Origin: Rhinopithecus roxellana
Taxonomy: Eukaryota; Chordata; Mammalia; Primates; Cercopithecidae
Assembly (NCBI RefSeq): GCF_007565055.1
Contig: NC_044552.1
Span: 38,286,069-38,350,068 of the forward strand
Direction of reading: 5' to 3'
DNA length: 64,000 nt
In this document: piece by piece, positions 37,050 to 49,800 of the stretch
Layout: the number at the start of each line of letters is the position of its first letter
Position numbering within the stretch: the stretch's first letter is position 1
Notes under the pieces: generated by a model
Databases searched by the model: none
The model's input: only the letters and a program-made list of their open reading frames with translations
Told to the model about the DNA's origin: nothing
Program-made: the position numbers and the translations under genes

Positions 37050-37936
37050 CTTTTAGTCTTTTCTAGTGAAAAATTTTGTTTTTATTAAGATGAAATTAAA
37101 AGAAAAAACTACGGATCCTTTCACTTGATGGGATAGATACACTTTTATAAAATCTTTATGTTTTAGAGGATAGCAGATTTTCGCTATTTCTTGAGATTTT
37201 TAGTTTCTTTAAATCTCGTACCTGAATATTTTATGGTTGTCAAGGATTTTTTAAAGTTTTCTGCTCTGTTGACCTTTCGTTTCTGTTGATATGAATTGTT
37301 ACAAAACAACAGCTATCAGTCATTGTAAAATAGGATTTTCTTGTATGTACTCCATTGTATTTATTCCTCAAATTAGGACTTTGCTTTAGGTAGGCTGTAC
37401 AAATAAAGAGATTGAACAGGAAAACTATTCATTTGGAAGGAGTGCTAAGTGGGGGAGGCAAGAAAGACGCAGAAGGGGAGGAGGTATTCCTGGAGCTTTG
37501 AAAGACTGCTTTGAGTCTGTCTTTAGGCTTCTTAACCATGTTTAGATGTCACTTGTCAGTATTAAAACAGCCTTTTTAAAAAAATTGTGAATTTTAAGAA
37601 TCGTGACAATTTAATAAGTTTTAAAGGGAAATTTAAATATTATATTTTAATTTTATTTCTTTCATACACATTGTCCTTTTTACATACTTGTCATACTTTT
37701 TCCTGTGTGCACACACGTTTTCATTGAATATTCATAATATAGGAATAGTTTTTCTTTTGACATTATGTGGAATGTTTTGCTTATCACAATCTTCATACTT
37801 ACATGTTTTAATGTTTAGTACTTCAATTACTTAGGGTGTGTTATTAATAATTTTATTGCTATTCTGAGTTTGCTTTCATCTTGAATATAGTAAGTAATGG
37901 TGTAGGGGACCACTTAATGTATATTGTTTTTGCCTT
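37050..37936. other. CDC5L intron 6, AT-rich middle
   Basis: No family assigned; no exon. Confidence 0.4.
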
Positions 37937-37953
37937 TTTTTAGTTATTTTCTT

Positions 37954-38244
37954 TTTTTTTTTTGAGATGGAGTCTTTCTCTATCGCCCAGGCTGGAGTAT
38001 AGTGGCGCGATCTCAGCTCACTGCAACCTGTGCCTCCCAGGTTCTAATGATTCTCCTGCCTTAGCCTCCGAGTAGCTGGGATTACAGGCACGCGCCACTA
38101 CGCCTGGCTAATTTTTGTATTTTTAGTAGAGGTGAGGTTTCGCCATGTTGGCCTGGCTGGTCTCGCACTCCTGACCTCAGGTAATCCACCCACCTGGGCC
38201 TCCCAAAGTGTTGGGATTACAGGCGTGAGCCACCGCACTCGGCC
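37954..38244 (-). mobile_element. Alu (S-type)
   Basis: Perfect 17-bp duplication TTTTTAGTTATTTTCTT at 37937-37953 and 38245-38261. The element ends 121 bp before exon 7. Confidence 0.95.
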
Positions 38245-38365
38245 TTTTTAGTTATTTTCTTAGAAGTGAGGTTGTTTGTTCAAAGGGTATGAGTATTTGT
38301 ATGAATTTTAATGTTTTTGCCTATATGTAACTTACAAATCTCTTTTCTACCTTGATCCATGACAG

Positions 38366-38510
38366 TGAAAAAGAAGGAAGAGATAGAAAAAAAGACAAAC
38401 AGCATTTGAAAAGGAAAAAAGAATCTGATTTACCATCAGCTATTCTTCAAACTAGTGGTGTTTCTGAATTTACTAAAAAGAGAAGCAAACTAGTACTTCC
38501 TGCCCCTCAG
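38366..38510 (+). CDS. CDC5L: CDC5L exon 7 (residues 253-301)
   Basis: EKEGRDRKKDKQHLKRKKES, DLPSAILQTSGVSEFTKKRS, KLVLPAPQ. Highly charged. Acceptor CCATGACAG has a weak pyrimidine tract; donor GTAATC. Intron 7 is 38511-40472. Confidence 0.97.
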
Positions 38511-38666
38511 GTAATCTGATAAAAGCAAATTTTTCACTATGTGAATTTATATGCTTATATCATTTATTCAGCAAATGTTTGAAGGCCTGTGTACCAGGTT
38601 TGTGCTGGATGCTCTTAAGAGATTCACAGTTTAATGGGTGAGACACACATAAAAACAAGTAATTGC

Positions 38667-38976
38667 GGGTTGGCTACGGTGGCTCACGCCTGTTATTTCA
38701 GCACTTTGGGAGACCAAGATGGGCAGATCACCTGAGGTCAGGAGTTCAGGACAGCAGGAGCTCCTGCCCAGCATGGTGAAACCCTGTCTCTACTGAAAAT
38801 ACAGAAATTCGCTGGGCGTGGTGGCACACACCTGTAATCCCAGCTACTCAGGAGGCTGAGGCGGGAAAATCACTGGAACCCTGGAGGTGGAGGTCACAGT
38901 GAGCCAAGATCGTGCCACTGCACTCCAGCCTGGGTGACAGAGTGAGACTCTGTCTAAAAAAAAAAAGAAAAAGAAA
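38667..38976 (+). mobile_element. Alu (S-type) with internal rearrangement
   Basis: The usual GAGACCAGCCTGGCC segment is replaced by text containing a 14-bp palindrome GCAGGAGCTCCTGC (38754-38767). Tail of mixed GAAA units. Confidence 0.9.
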
Positions 38977-39360
38977 AACCCACAAGGAATTGTGATATAG
39001 TGTGATAAGATAGCTTCAGCCTCTCTGTATAAATTATTGTATCAGGTCTTAAATTGCTCATATGATGGTTTGGTAAGTAATCATCAACTGTTAACATTTT
39101 GTCAACAGGTTAGGGTTTTAGGCTTTTTTGTAGCTGACAAGGGTAAAGGTGTGGTTTGGCTTTGTGGACTTTAAGCTACCTTCTCCCAGGGAATGTTTTG
39201 TTGTGTTATGCTTATCTTTTTTGAGACAACAGTTGTGAAAATCAATGTGGGAGTTGTGGAGAAAAGAGATACAAACATTCTTTCATTCAGCTTATTACAG
39301 GCTGTATTCTTTTGACTTACTCTAGTTGGTCAGAAACATGGGACCTTAGAGTAACTTTGC

Positions 39361-39655
39361 TTTTTTTTTTTTTTAATGAGACTGAGTCTTGCTCTGTCGC
39401 CAGGCTGGAGTACAGTGGCGCCATCTAGGCTCACTGCAACCTCTGCCTTCCGGGTTCAAGCGATTCTCCTGCCTCAGCCTTCCAAGTAGCTGGGACTATA
39501 GGCGTGCGCCACCATGCCCAGCTAATTTTTGTGTTTTTAGTAGAGACAGGGTTTCACCATATTGGCCAGGATGGTCTCAATTTCTTGACCTCATGATCTA
39601 CTCGCCTCGGCCTTCCAAAGTGCTGGGATTACAGGTGTGAGCCACTGTGCCTAGC
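39361..39655 (-). mobile_element. Alu (S-type)
   Basis: T16 then GAGACTGAGTCTTGCTCTGTC to TGTGCCTAGC. Confidence 0.92.
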
Positions 39656-40275
39656 TAACCTTTTTTTTTTCTGTTTTGAGTAGTACAGCTTTGTAGAATT
39701 GGACAGATTTAATGGTGCAGAAGAAAGGACTTAGGAGACCAGAAGAACTCTTTTCCCCCGTGAGCACATTGGCTGCATCAACACAAGATTCTTGGGCATA
39801 AACTAATTTTGTCATACCCTGACATTCCTAGTGAGGATATTTATTAAATTGAAATTTTGTCTTTAATTTTTTTCTTAGTACACCTTAGGATATTTATTTT
39901 GGTAAAATTACTAACACAACTCCTTTAGATTTTCTTAGGGATCTTGTGGCTCACTGGACTATTTCTGTGTGATATATTAATTGGTTTTCAGTCTTCCTCC
40001 TCCAATTTTGTATAAATACTGCTATTTTACATTCTTGGTACATTGATACGTTGATTTGAAAGAATTTAAGTATAGAGATACAGCCTTTGTAGCTTGATTT
40101 TATATCATATGTGAATTTTCCCCTCACATTCTGTAAGGAAGACTTTCTAAAGCCATATTATGGAAACTTTTCAAAGCTGCAAAAAAGATGAGTACTACCT
40201 TGAACCCCTGATACTAATCACACAGCTTTAGCAATTCATTTTTCTGGAATATGGAAATTTAAAGCTGCGTCAGCT
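39656..40275. other. CDC5L intron 7, unique part
   Basis: Nothing assigned. Confidence 0.4.
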
Positions 40276-40287
40276 CTCAGTTAAAAT

Positions 40288-40432
40288 AGGGTTTTTTTTT
40301 TTGTTTTTTTTTTTTTAAAAGAGACAGTTTCGCTGGGTTGCCCAGGTTGGTCCTGAACTCCTGGGCTCAAACAGTTTGCCCCCTCGGCCTCCCAGAGTGT
40401 TGGGATTACAAGTGTGAGCCAGTGTGCCCGGC
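40288..40432 (-). mobile_element. Free Alu monomer (FLAM/FRAM type) just upstream of exon 8
   Basis: A single arm only: T-rich tail, AAAGAGACAGTTTCGCTGGG to GTGTGCCCGGC. CTCAGTTAAAAT lies on both sides (40276-40287, 40433-40444), so it inserted as a monomer. Only 28 nt separate the right duplication from exon 8. Confidence 0.88.
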
Positions 40433-40472
40433 CTCAGTTAAAATGTTGCTTACTATAATTGCGTCCTTTTAG

Positions 40473-40661
40473 ATTTCAGATGCAGAACTCCAGGAAGTTG
40501 TAAAAGTAGGCCAAGCGAGTGAAATTGCACGTCAAACTGCCGAGGAATCTGGCATAACAAACTCTGCTTCCAGTACACTTTTGTCTGAGTACAATGTCAC
40601 CAACAACAGCATTGCTCTTAGAACACCACGAACACCAGCTTCCCAGGACAGAATTCTGCAG
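40473..40661 (+). CDS. CDC5L: CDC5L exon 8 (residues 302-364)
   Basis: ISDAELQEVVKVGQASEIAR, QTAEESGITNSASSTLLSEY, NVTNNSIALRTPRTPASQDR, ILQ. It carries the first Thr-Pro pairs (T352, T355). Acceptor GCGTCCTTTTAG, donor GTAAGA. Intron 8, 40662-49907, is the longest (9.2 kb). Confidence 0.97.
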
Positions 40662-41940
40662 GTAAGATGTCATGTAGTAGAATGAGCCTTTTACTTTATT
40701 GTCCTTAGAAGTATCATGCAGGAGAACTAAGTGGTTTGGTTGTGTTTCTTTTAGTGTAAATGGTTTGAAACTGAGTCCTGAATGCATAGATCTTGCAACA
40801 TTTCTGTAGTAGAGAAGCTAAATAGATTCAGCAGTAAGTTTTATTTTCCCATTTATTAATTTGTAACTTTTTGAAGCCAGCCCTTCTACCTTCATTAGTC
40901 TTTTGTACCTGTCAGTAAAGCATCGTTTTGTAAAATTTCACATTGCCTACCAATCCTAGAAAGAAAGAAAGACTTTCTTGCATTTCTGTACTTAGCTTCG
41001 CATAGTGTGCCTGCAGTTCTGCTTTCTTCCCTCTCTCTAACACCTGGGGTAGACACAGCTTTGTGTGTTCCCAGGGTATCTGTATACCAGAGAATATCCA
41101 AACCTACAAAACATAGTTGGGTCTTTTGGTACTCTTACATCTCATTTCCTTGTCTCTGATAGGAATGTAATTTTAAGGTTTTGATTCAAGGCAAACGGTT
41201 GTGTAAGGCTTAGCAAGAAAAATAGTTGTGCCCCTTATCCATAGAGGTACTTGTTACAACCCTTTGTTTTACTTTTACCGTTTAAGATCTTTGTTACTCG
41301 TTGACCATTTTCAGTTTTGGGCATTATCTGTTGATTTTCCACATATAATTTGACATTTGGCTTTCACACCCTCTGTGTCCGTCATGCATACATTTTCTAT
41401 TCCCCTATTGTCTCTTATAATTTGGTTAGCTTTATATTCTTGGTTTATCTTACGACTCTGTAAATCCTATTCATTGCTAAACCATGAATTATCTTAAAAT
41501 TTGTGTAAGTTATACAAATATGTAATACTCTTACATATAGTATGTAATCTATAGCATACCATTTTACTTTGCGGTATAGTATTTTGTTTTTCTTGGAGTT
41601 AATACTTGTTTTATTCAGTTGCTAAGTTTTTTGACTAAGCCCTAATTCAAGTCTAGACTACGCTGGCTGTGTCCGTTTTCTCTAACCTGTGCTGACTTCA
41701 GATATTCTTATCTCTTTGAAGAAGTCTTTCTTAGAACTTCCGAATGTTCTTGCCTGGACTGATTTTTCTTCAGGGCTTGTTTATAGCTTGTTCTTTGATT
41801 TCCCTTCACTGTCACCCTAGAGAGTCCATTGGATCCCGTCTTTTCGGGCTCCCATGCCTTTGGCTTTCTTGGTTTACTCCCTTGTTCAATGAAGAATATT
41901 ATTCAGTAGCTTTCAGAGAAAGCATTCATAGGAGGTAGAT
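40662..41940. other. CDC5L intron 8, first part
   Basis: No Alu for 1.3 kb; no element that I can name. Confidence 0.4.
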
Positions 41941-42510
41941 TTTTTTTTTATTCGTTTTTTTCATTGATAAGGAAAAATTGTATCTATGGTATACAGTATG
42001 ATGTTTTGATATATGTATGCCTTATGGAATGGCTAAGTCAAGCTGTTTAACGTATACATTACTTTACATATTTATCATTTTTTTGTGGTAAGAACACTTA
42101 AAATCTACCCTTAGCAATGTTCAAATGTACAGTATACTGTTATTCACTATAATTACTGCCATGTATAATCTCTTGAACTTATTTCTCCTGTCTTACTGAA
42201 ATTTTGTGTCCTTTGACAGACATCTCCCTGGTTCCTTCACCCCTCAACCTCTAGTAACCACCATTTTACTCTTTTTCTGTGAGTTTGACTTTTTTAGATC
42301 CCACAAATAAGTAAAATCATGGGAAATTTGTCTTTCTGTATCTGGCTTATTTCACTTAATGTAATGTCCTTCAGTTTCATGGATGTTCTCACAAATGACA
42401 GGATTTCTTTTTTAAGGCTGAAAAGTATTTTATTGTGTTTATATACAACATATTTTTTAATTCATTTTTCCATTGATGGACCCTTAGGTTATTTCCAGAG
42501 GTAGAATTTT
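41941..42510 (-). mobile_element. L1 fragment, antisense
   Basis: Reverse L1 wording: TGTTCAAATGTACAGTATAC, CCCTCAACCTCTAGTAACCA, CTGTATCTGGCTTATTTCAC, TTCATTTTTCCATTGATGGA. No intact frame. Confidence 0.82.
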
Positions 42511-42539
42511 TCAAGATCTTGCATATCTGTCAATTACTA

Positions 42540-43480
42540 ATCTACCCTCTTGATTGATAATATAACTGGGTATAGAATCCCATATTGCAGTGGTTTTTGT
42601 TCACAGTGTTGAAGGTAGCGCTGCAGGGTCTTCTGGCTTCCACTGTTGCTCTTGAGACCTCCTATACTGTTCAGTTTGTTAAAAGGAAACCTAGTTTTTT
42701 CTTTTCTGGAAGCTTATATTATCTTACATGATTTATGATGCATGTTTCTTGGTGTAGGTCTTTTTCAACTACTGTGGGTCTTTTCATTCTGGAGACTCCT
42801 GGCCTTCAATTTTGTAAAATTATTTTGAATTAAATTTTTTTTCTCCCTTTCGTTGATCTCTTTATGAACCTCCAAGTTTTCTGTTAATTCCTCTGCAGTT
42901 TTCTATCTTACTGATTTTGATTTATTTGTAGGAGGTTTTTCTCAATTTTATCTTTATTTGGTTTTTAATTTACTCTCGTATATGTAATGTTTAAGTGCTT
43001 TTAAAAATTTTTTTTTTTTTAACCATCTCTTATTTCATGAGTATCTTATGTCTCTGAGGCTGTTAATGATGGTTTTGTTTTTACAAGTTTTCTTTTCCTT
43101 GCATAGTTTCTAAGTTTTTTGTTTTGTTTCCTTTCTGTCTTTCCTGATGGGTATTTCCTCAAATGTCTGGTGCTCTTTGCCTGTGTCTGGAGGTGGGTGG
43201 GGGCAATCACAAGCTGATTGGAAACTCTTTGGGTGTGGGTAGGGCTCTTTGACTCTTGGCTTCCCTGGAGACCGATCTGGCTGGGATGTTTCATTGGGGA
43301 AATTCTTGATGTCAGTGTTAGTCCTTTTGGGTCAGTGTTAGTTCTTTTTGCTTAGGTTAGTCAGATTCCTCAGAGAAGTAATTTCTAGTCTCCTATCTAC
43401 AGGGTATAAAGTTGGCCAGCCTCTGGGGAAAAAGTTGGGGAAAAAGGCTGGATGTCTCCAATCTAAAATAAAAACTTCTG
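42540..43480 (-). mobile_element. Old L1/HAL1-type LINE relic, antisense
   Basis: CTTCTGGCTTCCACTGTTGC and the following text resemble the same LINE 5' part seen at 3235 and 31320. Diverged; ends approximate. Confidence 0.45.
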
Positions 43481-43602
43481 CTTCATTTGTCTATTTTCAT
43501 AGTGATAATTTTGCTCCTAACTCTTGGTATTCTCTGGTTTAGAAATCTTTTTTGTACTCTCTTCAGAGAGTAAAGCCCCTCTGTCTTTTGTAAATCCTGA
43601 GA

Positions 43603-43650
43603 GACAGAGAGAGAGAGAGAGAGAGAGTGTGTATGTGTGTGTGTGTATGT
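43603..43650 (+). repeat. (GA)n(GT)n compound microsatellite
   Basis: About ten GA units followed by GT units with TATG interruptions. Confidence 0.9.
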
Positions 43651-44304
43651 GACAAAATCTTACAGACTTTGTTTTTTATTATCACTCTCCCTTTTCTTCT
43701 CTTTTTATATTGTTTCATGAAAGTTTACGAATTTATGGCACATTAGTTATTAACCAACTCAAGGCTTTGAGGAGGTCTGAACATATGGTTTCAAGTAAAT
43801 AAGTAAAATATCTAGCATATCAGAAGTTTTAAAAACAGTAATGTGATCTTGCATTTATTTCCTTGGACTCTGAACACAAGTAACGAATGTGTTCTAGGGT
43901 GTTCAAGGCCAGGTAAAGTGTCAGATAAGCCTGTTCAGGCAGACTGGGAAAGAGAAAACCTAACCACTCACAGAGGAAACATGGAGGGACCTAAACAATC
44001 CGGAATACAGACAGGAATCCACTTAAATGATATAGACCTGTTAATAACAGGGGGCGATAATGGGTATAGATATTGTAAAAATCCCACTAGCCATCTCCTT
44101 CTGGTGGCCCTAAAGTGATGGAGATGCTTCTGATAGAGGCTCTGTCAGTGTTACGTGGCTTAGTATTGCTTGTGCATGTGTAGCACTTATCCAGCCCTTT
44201 CATTAAAATACAGAGCGTGCTTTCATGGTTCTGTCACTTTATCCGCGCCTCAGCCTTTCAGATGTCTCCACTTCTCTGACAGATAGGAATAACCTGTCCC
44301 CCAC
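43651..44304. other. CDC5L intron 8, unique part
   Basis: A 91-codon plus-strand frame (43843-44118) has no recognisable domain and no flanking splice or promoter signals that would argue for a gene. Confidence 0.4.
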
Positions 44305-44522
44305 TTTTTTTTTTTTTTGAGACAGGGTCTCACTCCCATCTCCCAGGCTGGAGTGCAGTGGCACAATCATGGCCACTGTGCCCAGCCAGTTTTTTTACTT
44401 TTAGTAGAGACGGGGTTTCGGCATATTGCCCCAGGCTGGTCTCGAATTCCTGGGTTCAAGTGATCTGCCCGCCTTGGCCTCTCAGAATGCTGGGATTACA
44501 GGCATGAGACACTGCACCTGAC
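44305..44522 (-). mobile_element. Alu with large internal deletion
   Basis: GAGACAGGGTCTCACTCCCA runs into TCATGGCCACTGTGCCCAGCC, so about 90 bases between arms are lost. CCC(C/T)ACTTTTTT flanks it. Confidence 0.88.
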
Positions 44523-45253
44523 CCCTACTTTTTTCAGTGGTGCTGTTTGAAGAAGTTTGCAAGTGTGATTATTCACACTTGAAATAAAAAAAAAATAGTT
44601 TTTTTTTAAATTTTGGGAAAAAATTACATTATAGGGTAATATAAGGGACATTTAATGGAACTCCTTTCATGGTTTTTAAACAGTTTTATTGAGATATCAT
44701 TCTGACAAAATTCACCCATTTTTACTGTATTTACCGAGTTGTATAGCCATCACCACAGTCAATTTTAGAATAATTACATCATCCAGAAAAAAAAACCCTA
44801 CCCATTCCCCATTCTCCTCAAACCTGCCAAGTTTTTAGGCACCCATTAATCTACTTTGTATCTCTATAGAGTTCCCTATTCTGCACATAGATGTAAATGA
44901 AATCATATATGATGTTTTGTGACTGGCTTTTTTCACTTTGCATAATATCGTCAAGGTTCATCCATGTTGTAGCTTGTATCAGTACTTCATTCCTTTTTGT
45001 CATTGAGTAATACTCCATTGTATGAATATACCATGTTTTGTTTATCCACTTATCAGCTGATGGACACTTGGGTTGTTTCTGCCTTTTGACAGTTAGGAAT
45101 AATGCTTCGAACAGATGCTTGTGTGGACACGTTTTTTTCCTTTCTCTTGCGTATATACTTAGGAGTGGAATTGCTGGGTCCTGTGGTAACTATGTTTAAC
45201 TTTATGAGGAACTGCCAGACTGTTTTCCAAAGTCGCTGCACCATTTTATTTAT

Positions 45254-45548
45254 TTATTTTTGAGACACAGTTTTGCTCTGTTACCCAGGCTGGAGTGCAG
45301 TGGTACAATCATGGCTCACTGCAGCCTTGACCTCCTGGGCTCAAGCGATCCTCCCAACCTGGCCTCCCAAGTAGCTGGTACTACAGGCATGCACCACAAG
45401 GCCCAATTAATTTTCTAATTTTTTGTAGAGATGGGGATCTCACTGTGTTGCCCAGGCTGGTCTTGAACTCCTGACCTCAAGTGATCCTTCTGTGCCTCAG
45501 CCTCCCAAAACGCTGGGATTATAGGCATGAGCCACCGTGCCTAGCCCG
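45254..45548 (-). mobile_element. AluJ inserted in L1
   Basis: GAGACACAGTTTTGCTCTGTT to GTGCCTAGCC. Confidence 0.92.
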
Positions 45549-45738
45549 TTGTACATTTTTATTAGGAATGTATAAGGGTTCTAATTCTTTACATCCTCAC
45601 CAACACTTGTTTTCTTTTTGATTATAGCCTTCTTGTAATCAAACAGATCCTAGTTGTGAAGCGATATCTTGTGTTTTTGATTTGCATTTCCCTAATAGCT
45701 AATGACATTTCGTGTGCTTATTGGTCATTTTTATATCT

Positions 45739-46062
45739 TTGTTGTTGTTGTTGTTGTTGTTGTTGTTACTACTATTATTGAGACAGGGTCTCACTCTGTC
45801 ACACAGTCTTGAGTGCAGTGGCGCCATTGTGGCTCACTGCAGACTCAACTTCTCAGGTTCAAGCAGCCCTCCCACCACAGCCTCTCAAGTAACTGGGACT
45901 ACAGGTGTGCACCACTATGCCTGGCTAATTTTTTATTTTTGTAGAGATGGAATCTCACTATGTTGTCCAGGCTAGTCTTGAAGACCTGGGTTCAAGCGAT
46001 CCTCCCACCTTGGCCTCCCAAAATGTTGAGATTACAGGCGTGAGCCACTGTGCCTGGCCTGG
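45739..46062 (-). mobile_element. AluJ with (GTT)n tail, inserted in L1
   Basis: The T-rich tail has become a run of nine GTT units (45739-45766), then GAGACAGGGTCTCACTCTGTC to TGTGCCTGGCC. Confidence 0.92.
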
Positions 46063-46105
<43 letters not shown>

Positions 46106-46118
46106 GTGTGTGTGTGTA
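46063..46118 (+). repeat. (GT)n microsatellite
   Basis: About 27 GT units with one CG interruption, at the Alu/L1 boundary. Confidence 0.93.
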
Positions 46119-46186
46119 TATTTTTTTTTTGAAATGGCTATTCATATTCTTTACCCATTTTTAAATTGGGTTATCTTTTTTTTTTA

Positions 46187-46320
46187 ATTAAAAAATTTTT
46201 TTTGTAGAGACAGGGTCTTGCTGGTGTTGCCTAGGCTGGTTTTGAATTCCTGGCTTCAAGCTTCTCCCACCTGAGCTTTCCAAAGTGCTAGAATTATATA
46301 CATGAACCATTGCACCTGAC
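46187..46320 (-). mobile_element. Free Alu monomer inserted in L1
   Basis: Single arm, GTAGAGACAGGGTCTTGCTG to CATTGCACCTGAC, strongly diverged. Confidence 0.8.
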
Positions 46321-46890
46321 TGGGTTTTTAATAATTGTAAGAGTTCTTTGTATATTCTGGATGTAAGTTCCTTATCTGATATAACTTGCAAATGTTTCCT
46401 CTCATTTTGTAGGTTGTGTTTTCACTTTCTTAATGTTCTCATTTGCAGTACATGAGGTATAGTTTAGCTGTGTTTTTCTTTTTTGCTCATGCATTTAATC
46501 TTATCCAAGAAATTCTTTCCAGCCCTGCATCATGAAGAGTTACTCCCATGTTTTTTCTTCAGATTTTATAGTTTTAGTGCTTACGTTCAGGTCTGTGATC
46601 CATTTTGAGTTAGTTTTTGTATGTATTATTAGGTATGGATCTACCTTCATTCTTGGGCATGTGGATATCCAGTTTTCCTAACACAATTTGTTGTAAAGAC
46701 TGTTCTTTTCCCATTGTATGGTCTTATTAGCAGCCTTTAAAAAAGTCAGTTGACCATTAATGTAAGAGTTTATTTCTGGACTCTCAATTCGGTCTCATTG
46801 ATCTATTATCTATCCTGTGCCAGTACCACACTGTCTTAATTCCTATAGCCTTGTAGTATCCTTCTGTGTTTTTAATACAGGCTTTTAAAC

Positions 46891-49800
46891 TGATTGTTAA
46901 AGAATATTGAAGTAATGAGTGAATGTTAACTGAGAGAGTAGTAGTTATTTTGAAAAAGCACAAAACAGGTTTAGAACCTGAGCCATATACAGTAAGTTTG
47001 GGGCTTGTAACTTTGAATTCCTCTTCTAAAAGATGTGGGGAAAGTTACATATTTGTTGGAATTAGGTTTAGCTGTAACAGAAAACCTCTTAACAGTGGCC
47101 TAAATAGGATAGAGATTTATTTCTGTTTCATGTTCTAAATGTTGAGAGATAAATCAAACGGGCTTGTGTGGCACTCCCTGGTGTCAGGGACCTGGGCACC
47201 TGCTTTTTTGTCCTCCCCCATGTCAGGTTTCTCTTCTTAGTTTCTCCTTGTGGCAGGTACAGTCGCTGCAGGGCCAGCCATCGTGTTTGCATATAGCCTG
47301 CAAGAAGGAGGAAAAAGGGCACACCCTTTCCCTTCTTAAGAACACGTCTCTTGTACACATCATTCTGTCTGTCCTGCTGGCCAGAACTTAGGCACACATG
47401 TCCTAGCTACTGGGACATGGGATATTTGTTCTGGGTAGCCAGGTGCCGGTTAAGAATTGAGGCTTCTGTTACTATGGAGGAAGAGAATGGGTGCTTGGTG
47501 ACAAGGAGAAGTCTCTGCCACAGTAAAATAAATATCTGCTAATGAAAATGATTATGATTGGTTGAAGCCCTTTGGAACCTCTAAGATAAACTGACAGAAG
47601 TTGAGATTTAGTCTAGTCTGTGACATATTTTTATGTAAAATTTTGATAAATTTAGTTTTCACTTTGTGAGCTTTTATTGGTTCAGTGTCTCTGTTCTATG
47701 TGTGATAAAGGTGGTACCTCTGGCTGCTGTTGTGTGTAGCTAGGGATAAGAGGAATTTTGCTTGTCTCTCTTGGCCTCCTCTGATCTAGTCTAGGATACA
47801 TCAGTCAAGATTTAATTAAGGAAACAGAACCATTATGAAAATCATGGAATAAGGAATTTGTTAGAGGAATTAGTCCCATATACGGTTATGAGAAAAGCAG
47901 GGCATTAAAGGTCTGAAAAGGAGCGTTGAAGATCGGAGAAAGGTCACTAGCCCTGGTGTGGGGTGAGTTGTAGCTTATAGGGAAATCTGGAGGCTAGGCA
48001 TGGAAGTCTGGAGGGTTCTTGGCTCTTTGTCACTACTGTTTCTGTGAGTTTGAAGCAGAAGTCTGGTCACCAGGGCTGCCTATAAAGGAGGAGAATTGGA
48101 TATATGGAGCAGTGGGGTGGAAGGACACGCTGAAACTCGCCAACTCCTCTGCAAGTCACTACCTCTAACCAATGATGGCCGTCAGAGCGTAGTGGTTGCT
48201 ACTTCACCTCTGTCACCTCTGCTTCTCCTTCTGCCTCTATCTCTGTTTTACTTTTGATGAACTCTAACTCAGTACCAAGAGGGAAGAGGATTCTGGGAAA
48301 CATCCCAGTGTAACCAGGTGGACAAAGGATAATTCACCACATAGGAGACAGCTCTCAGATGCCCCGACATTTTACTGGACCAAACTCCCCCACTCCTTAG
48401 CCACACCATTTTTGGGAGTGTTGCCTATTTGTAATTTTGGCACATATGATATGTCACATGTCACCCACTCTTCCAGGAATATATACTTTTGCCATTTGAT
48501 TCTAATTTCTCCTCTTTCCTGTGCAGAAGTTCTAAGCCTACATATGTTTCTTTCTAGTAAATGCTTTATATTTGGAATAGCAAAAAGGACACACATAGGG
48601 TCTTTGATAATGTAAAAGTCAAGATTTTTTTTTCGTGAGTAAAGATATACAGAATAACGGAATAAGTCTTGCTCTGGTTATTTTCATTTTGCCTTGAAAT
48701 TTAGTGGTTTAGTGCATTTTACTAAGCTTATGACTTCTGTGAGTCAGGGATTCAGACAGGGCACAGAAGGAGTGGTTCGTCTGTGCTCCGTGATGTCTAG
48801 GGCCTTGTAAGGAGGACTCAGCAGTTCTGTGTGATTCGATGGATAGGGGATAGAGTCTTTTGGAGGTGTTGTCTTTCCATGTCTGGTGGTTGATGCTGGC
48901 TGTTAGTTGGGTGGGTCCTCAGCTGGGAATGTGGAGTGAATCCGCATGTGGTCTTTCCATGTGGCTTGGGCTTTCTCATAGTGTGGTGGTCTCAGAACAG
49001 TTGAAATTCTCACATGGTGTCTCAGGGCTCCAGTGTGAGTGTGGTGGGAAGCTGCGTAATGTTTTTCTAAACTAACCTTGGAGGTCAAGCATTGTCACTT
49101 TTGTTGTATTCTGTTGGTTACAGGTGAATCACAAGTCCACCTAGATTTATGGGGAGGGAATATAGACCCGACCTCTTGATGGAAGGAGTATCATGGTTGG
49201 ATTTTAAGAACATGAAACATGAGAGAGAGAAGGTTGTGACCATCTTTGTAAAATAAACTCTGCCACAGGCCCTAAGTTGGACATTAAGAGATTTATGGGT
49301 ACAAAGATAGCACTGAGGACAGCGTTATAGTAGAGGGACTAAAGAGAACATGGGCAGTTCTGCCTGAAGAGATCAGGCAAGACTTCTGAAAGGGACCTGA
49401 CCCCCACAAGTTGTTTTCTTGTGCAGTGGAAAGGTTGCTTGGGAGTATCTTAAGTTTCAGTAGAAGAAACAGACCTCAGAGACACTAATGAAGACTAGAT
49501 AGAGAATTCAGTGGTGAAGCCAGACTAAAACCCAGGCATTCAGACATTTGGCCTAAGCTCACACTGGGAAATTTGAATTCTTGTATTTCATGATTATAGA
49601 GAGGTTTGGCACAGGTAATAGGAGAAGTTTTTGGGTAATAGTAATTTCATATGTGAGGCCACAAAAGTGCACCTCTACACATAAAACTTTATTTGATATG
49701 TAAATCTTCTGATGTGATGTGTTAGATTGATAGAAGGAATGGAAACATTGAAATCTGACATGACTGGTATTCATTTTCTCTGTTGGTTTTCGTTGAGAAA

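Larger units (their letters stand above)
44650..46890 (-). mobile_element. Old L1 (L1M type), antisense, split by three Alu insertions
   Basis: Segments 44650-45253, 45549-45738, 46130-46186 and 46321-46890 join into one reverse L1 3' half: TTTATTGAGATATCATTCTG, GCATAATATCGTCAAGGTTC, TTTGATTTGCATTTCCCTAA, TTCCCATTGTATGGTCTTAT. ORF2 is degraded. Confidence 0.85.

Noticed and set aside
43843..44118. 91-codon ORF in intron 8, outside repeats
   Set aside because: No recognisable domain, no splice-site frame link to CDC5L and no start context; length is within chance.
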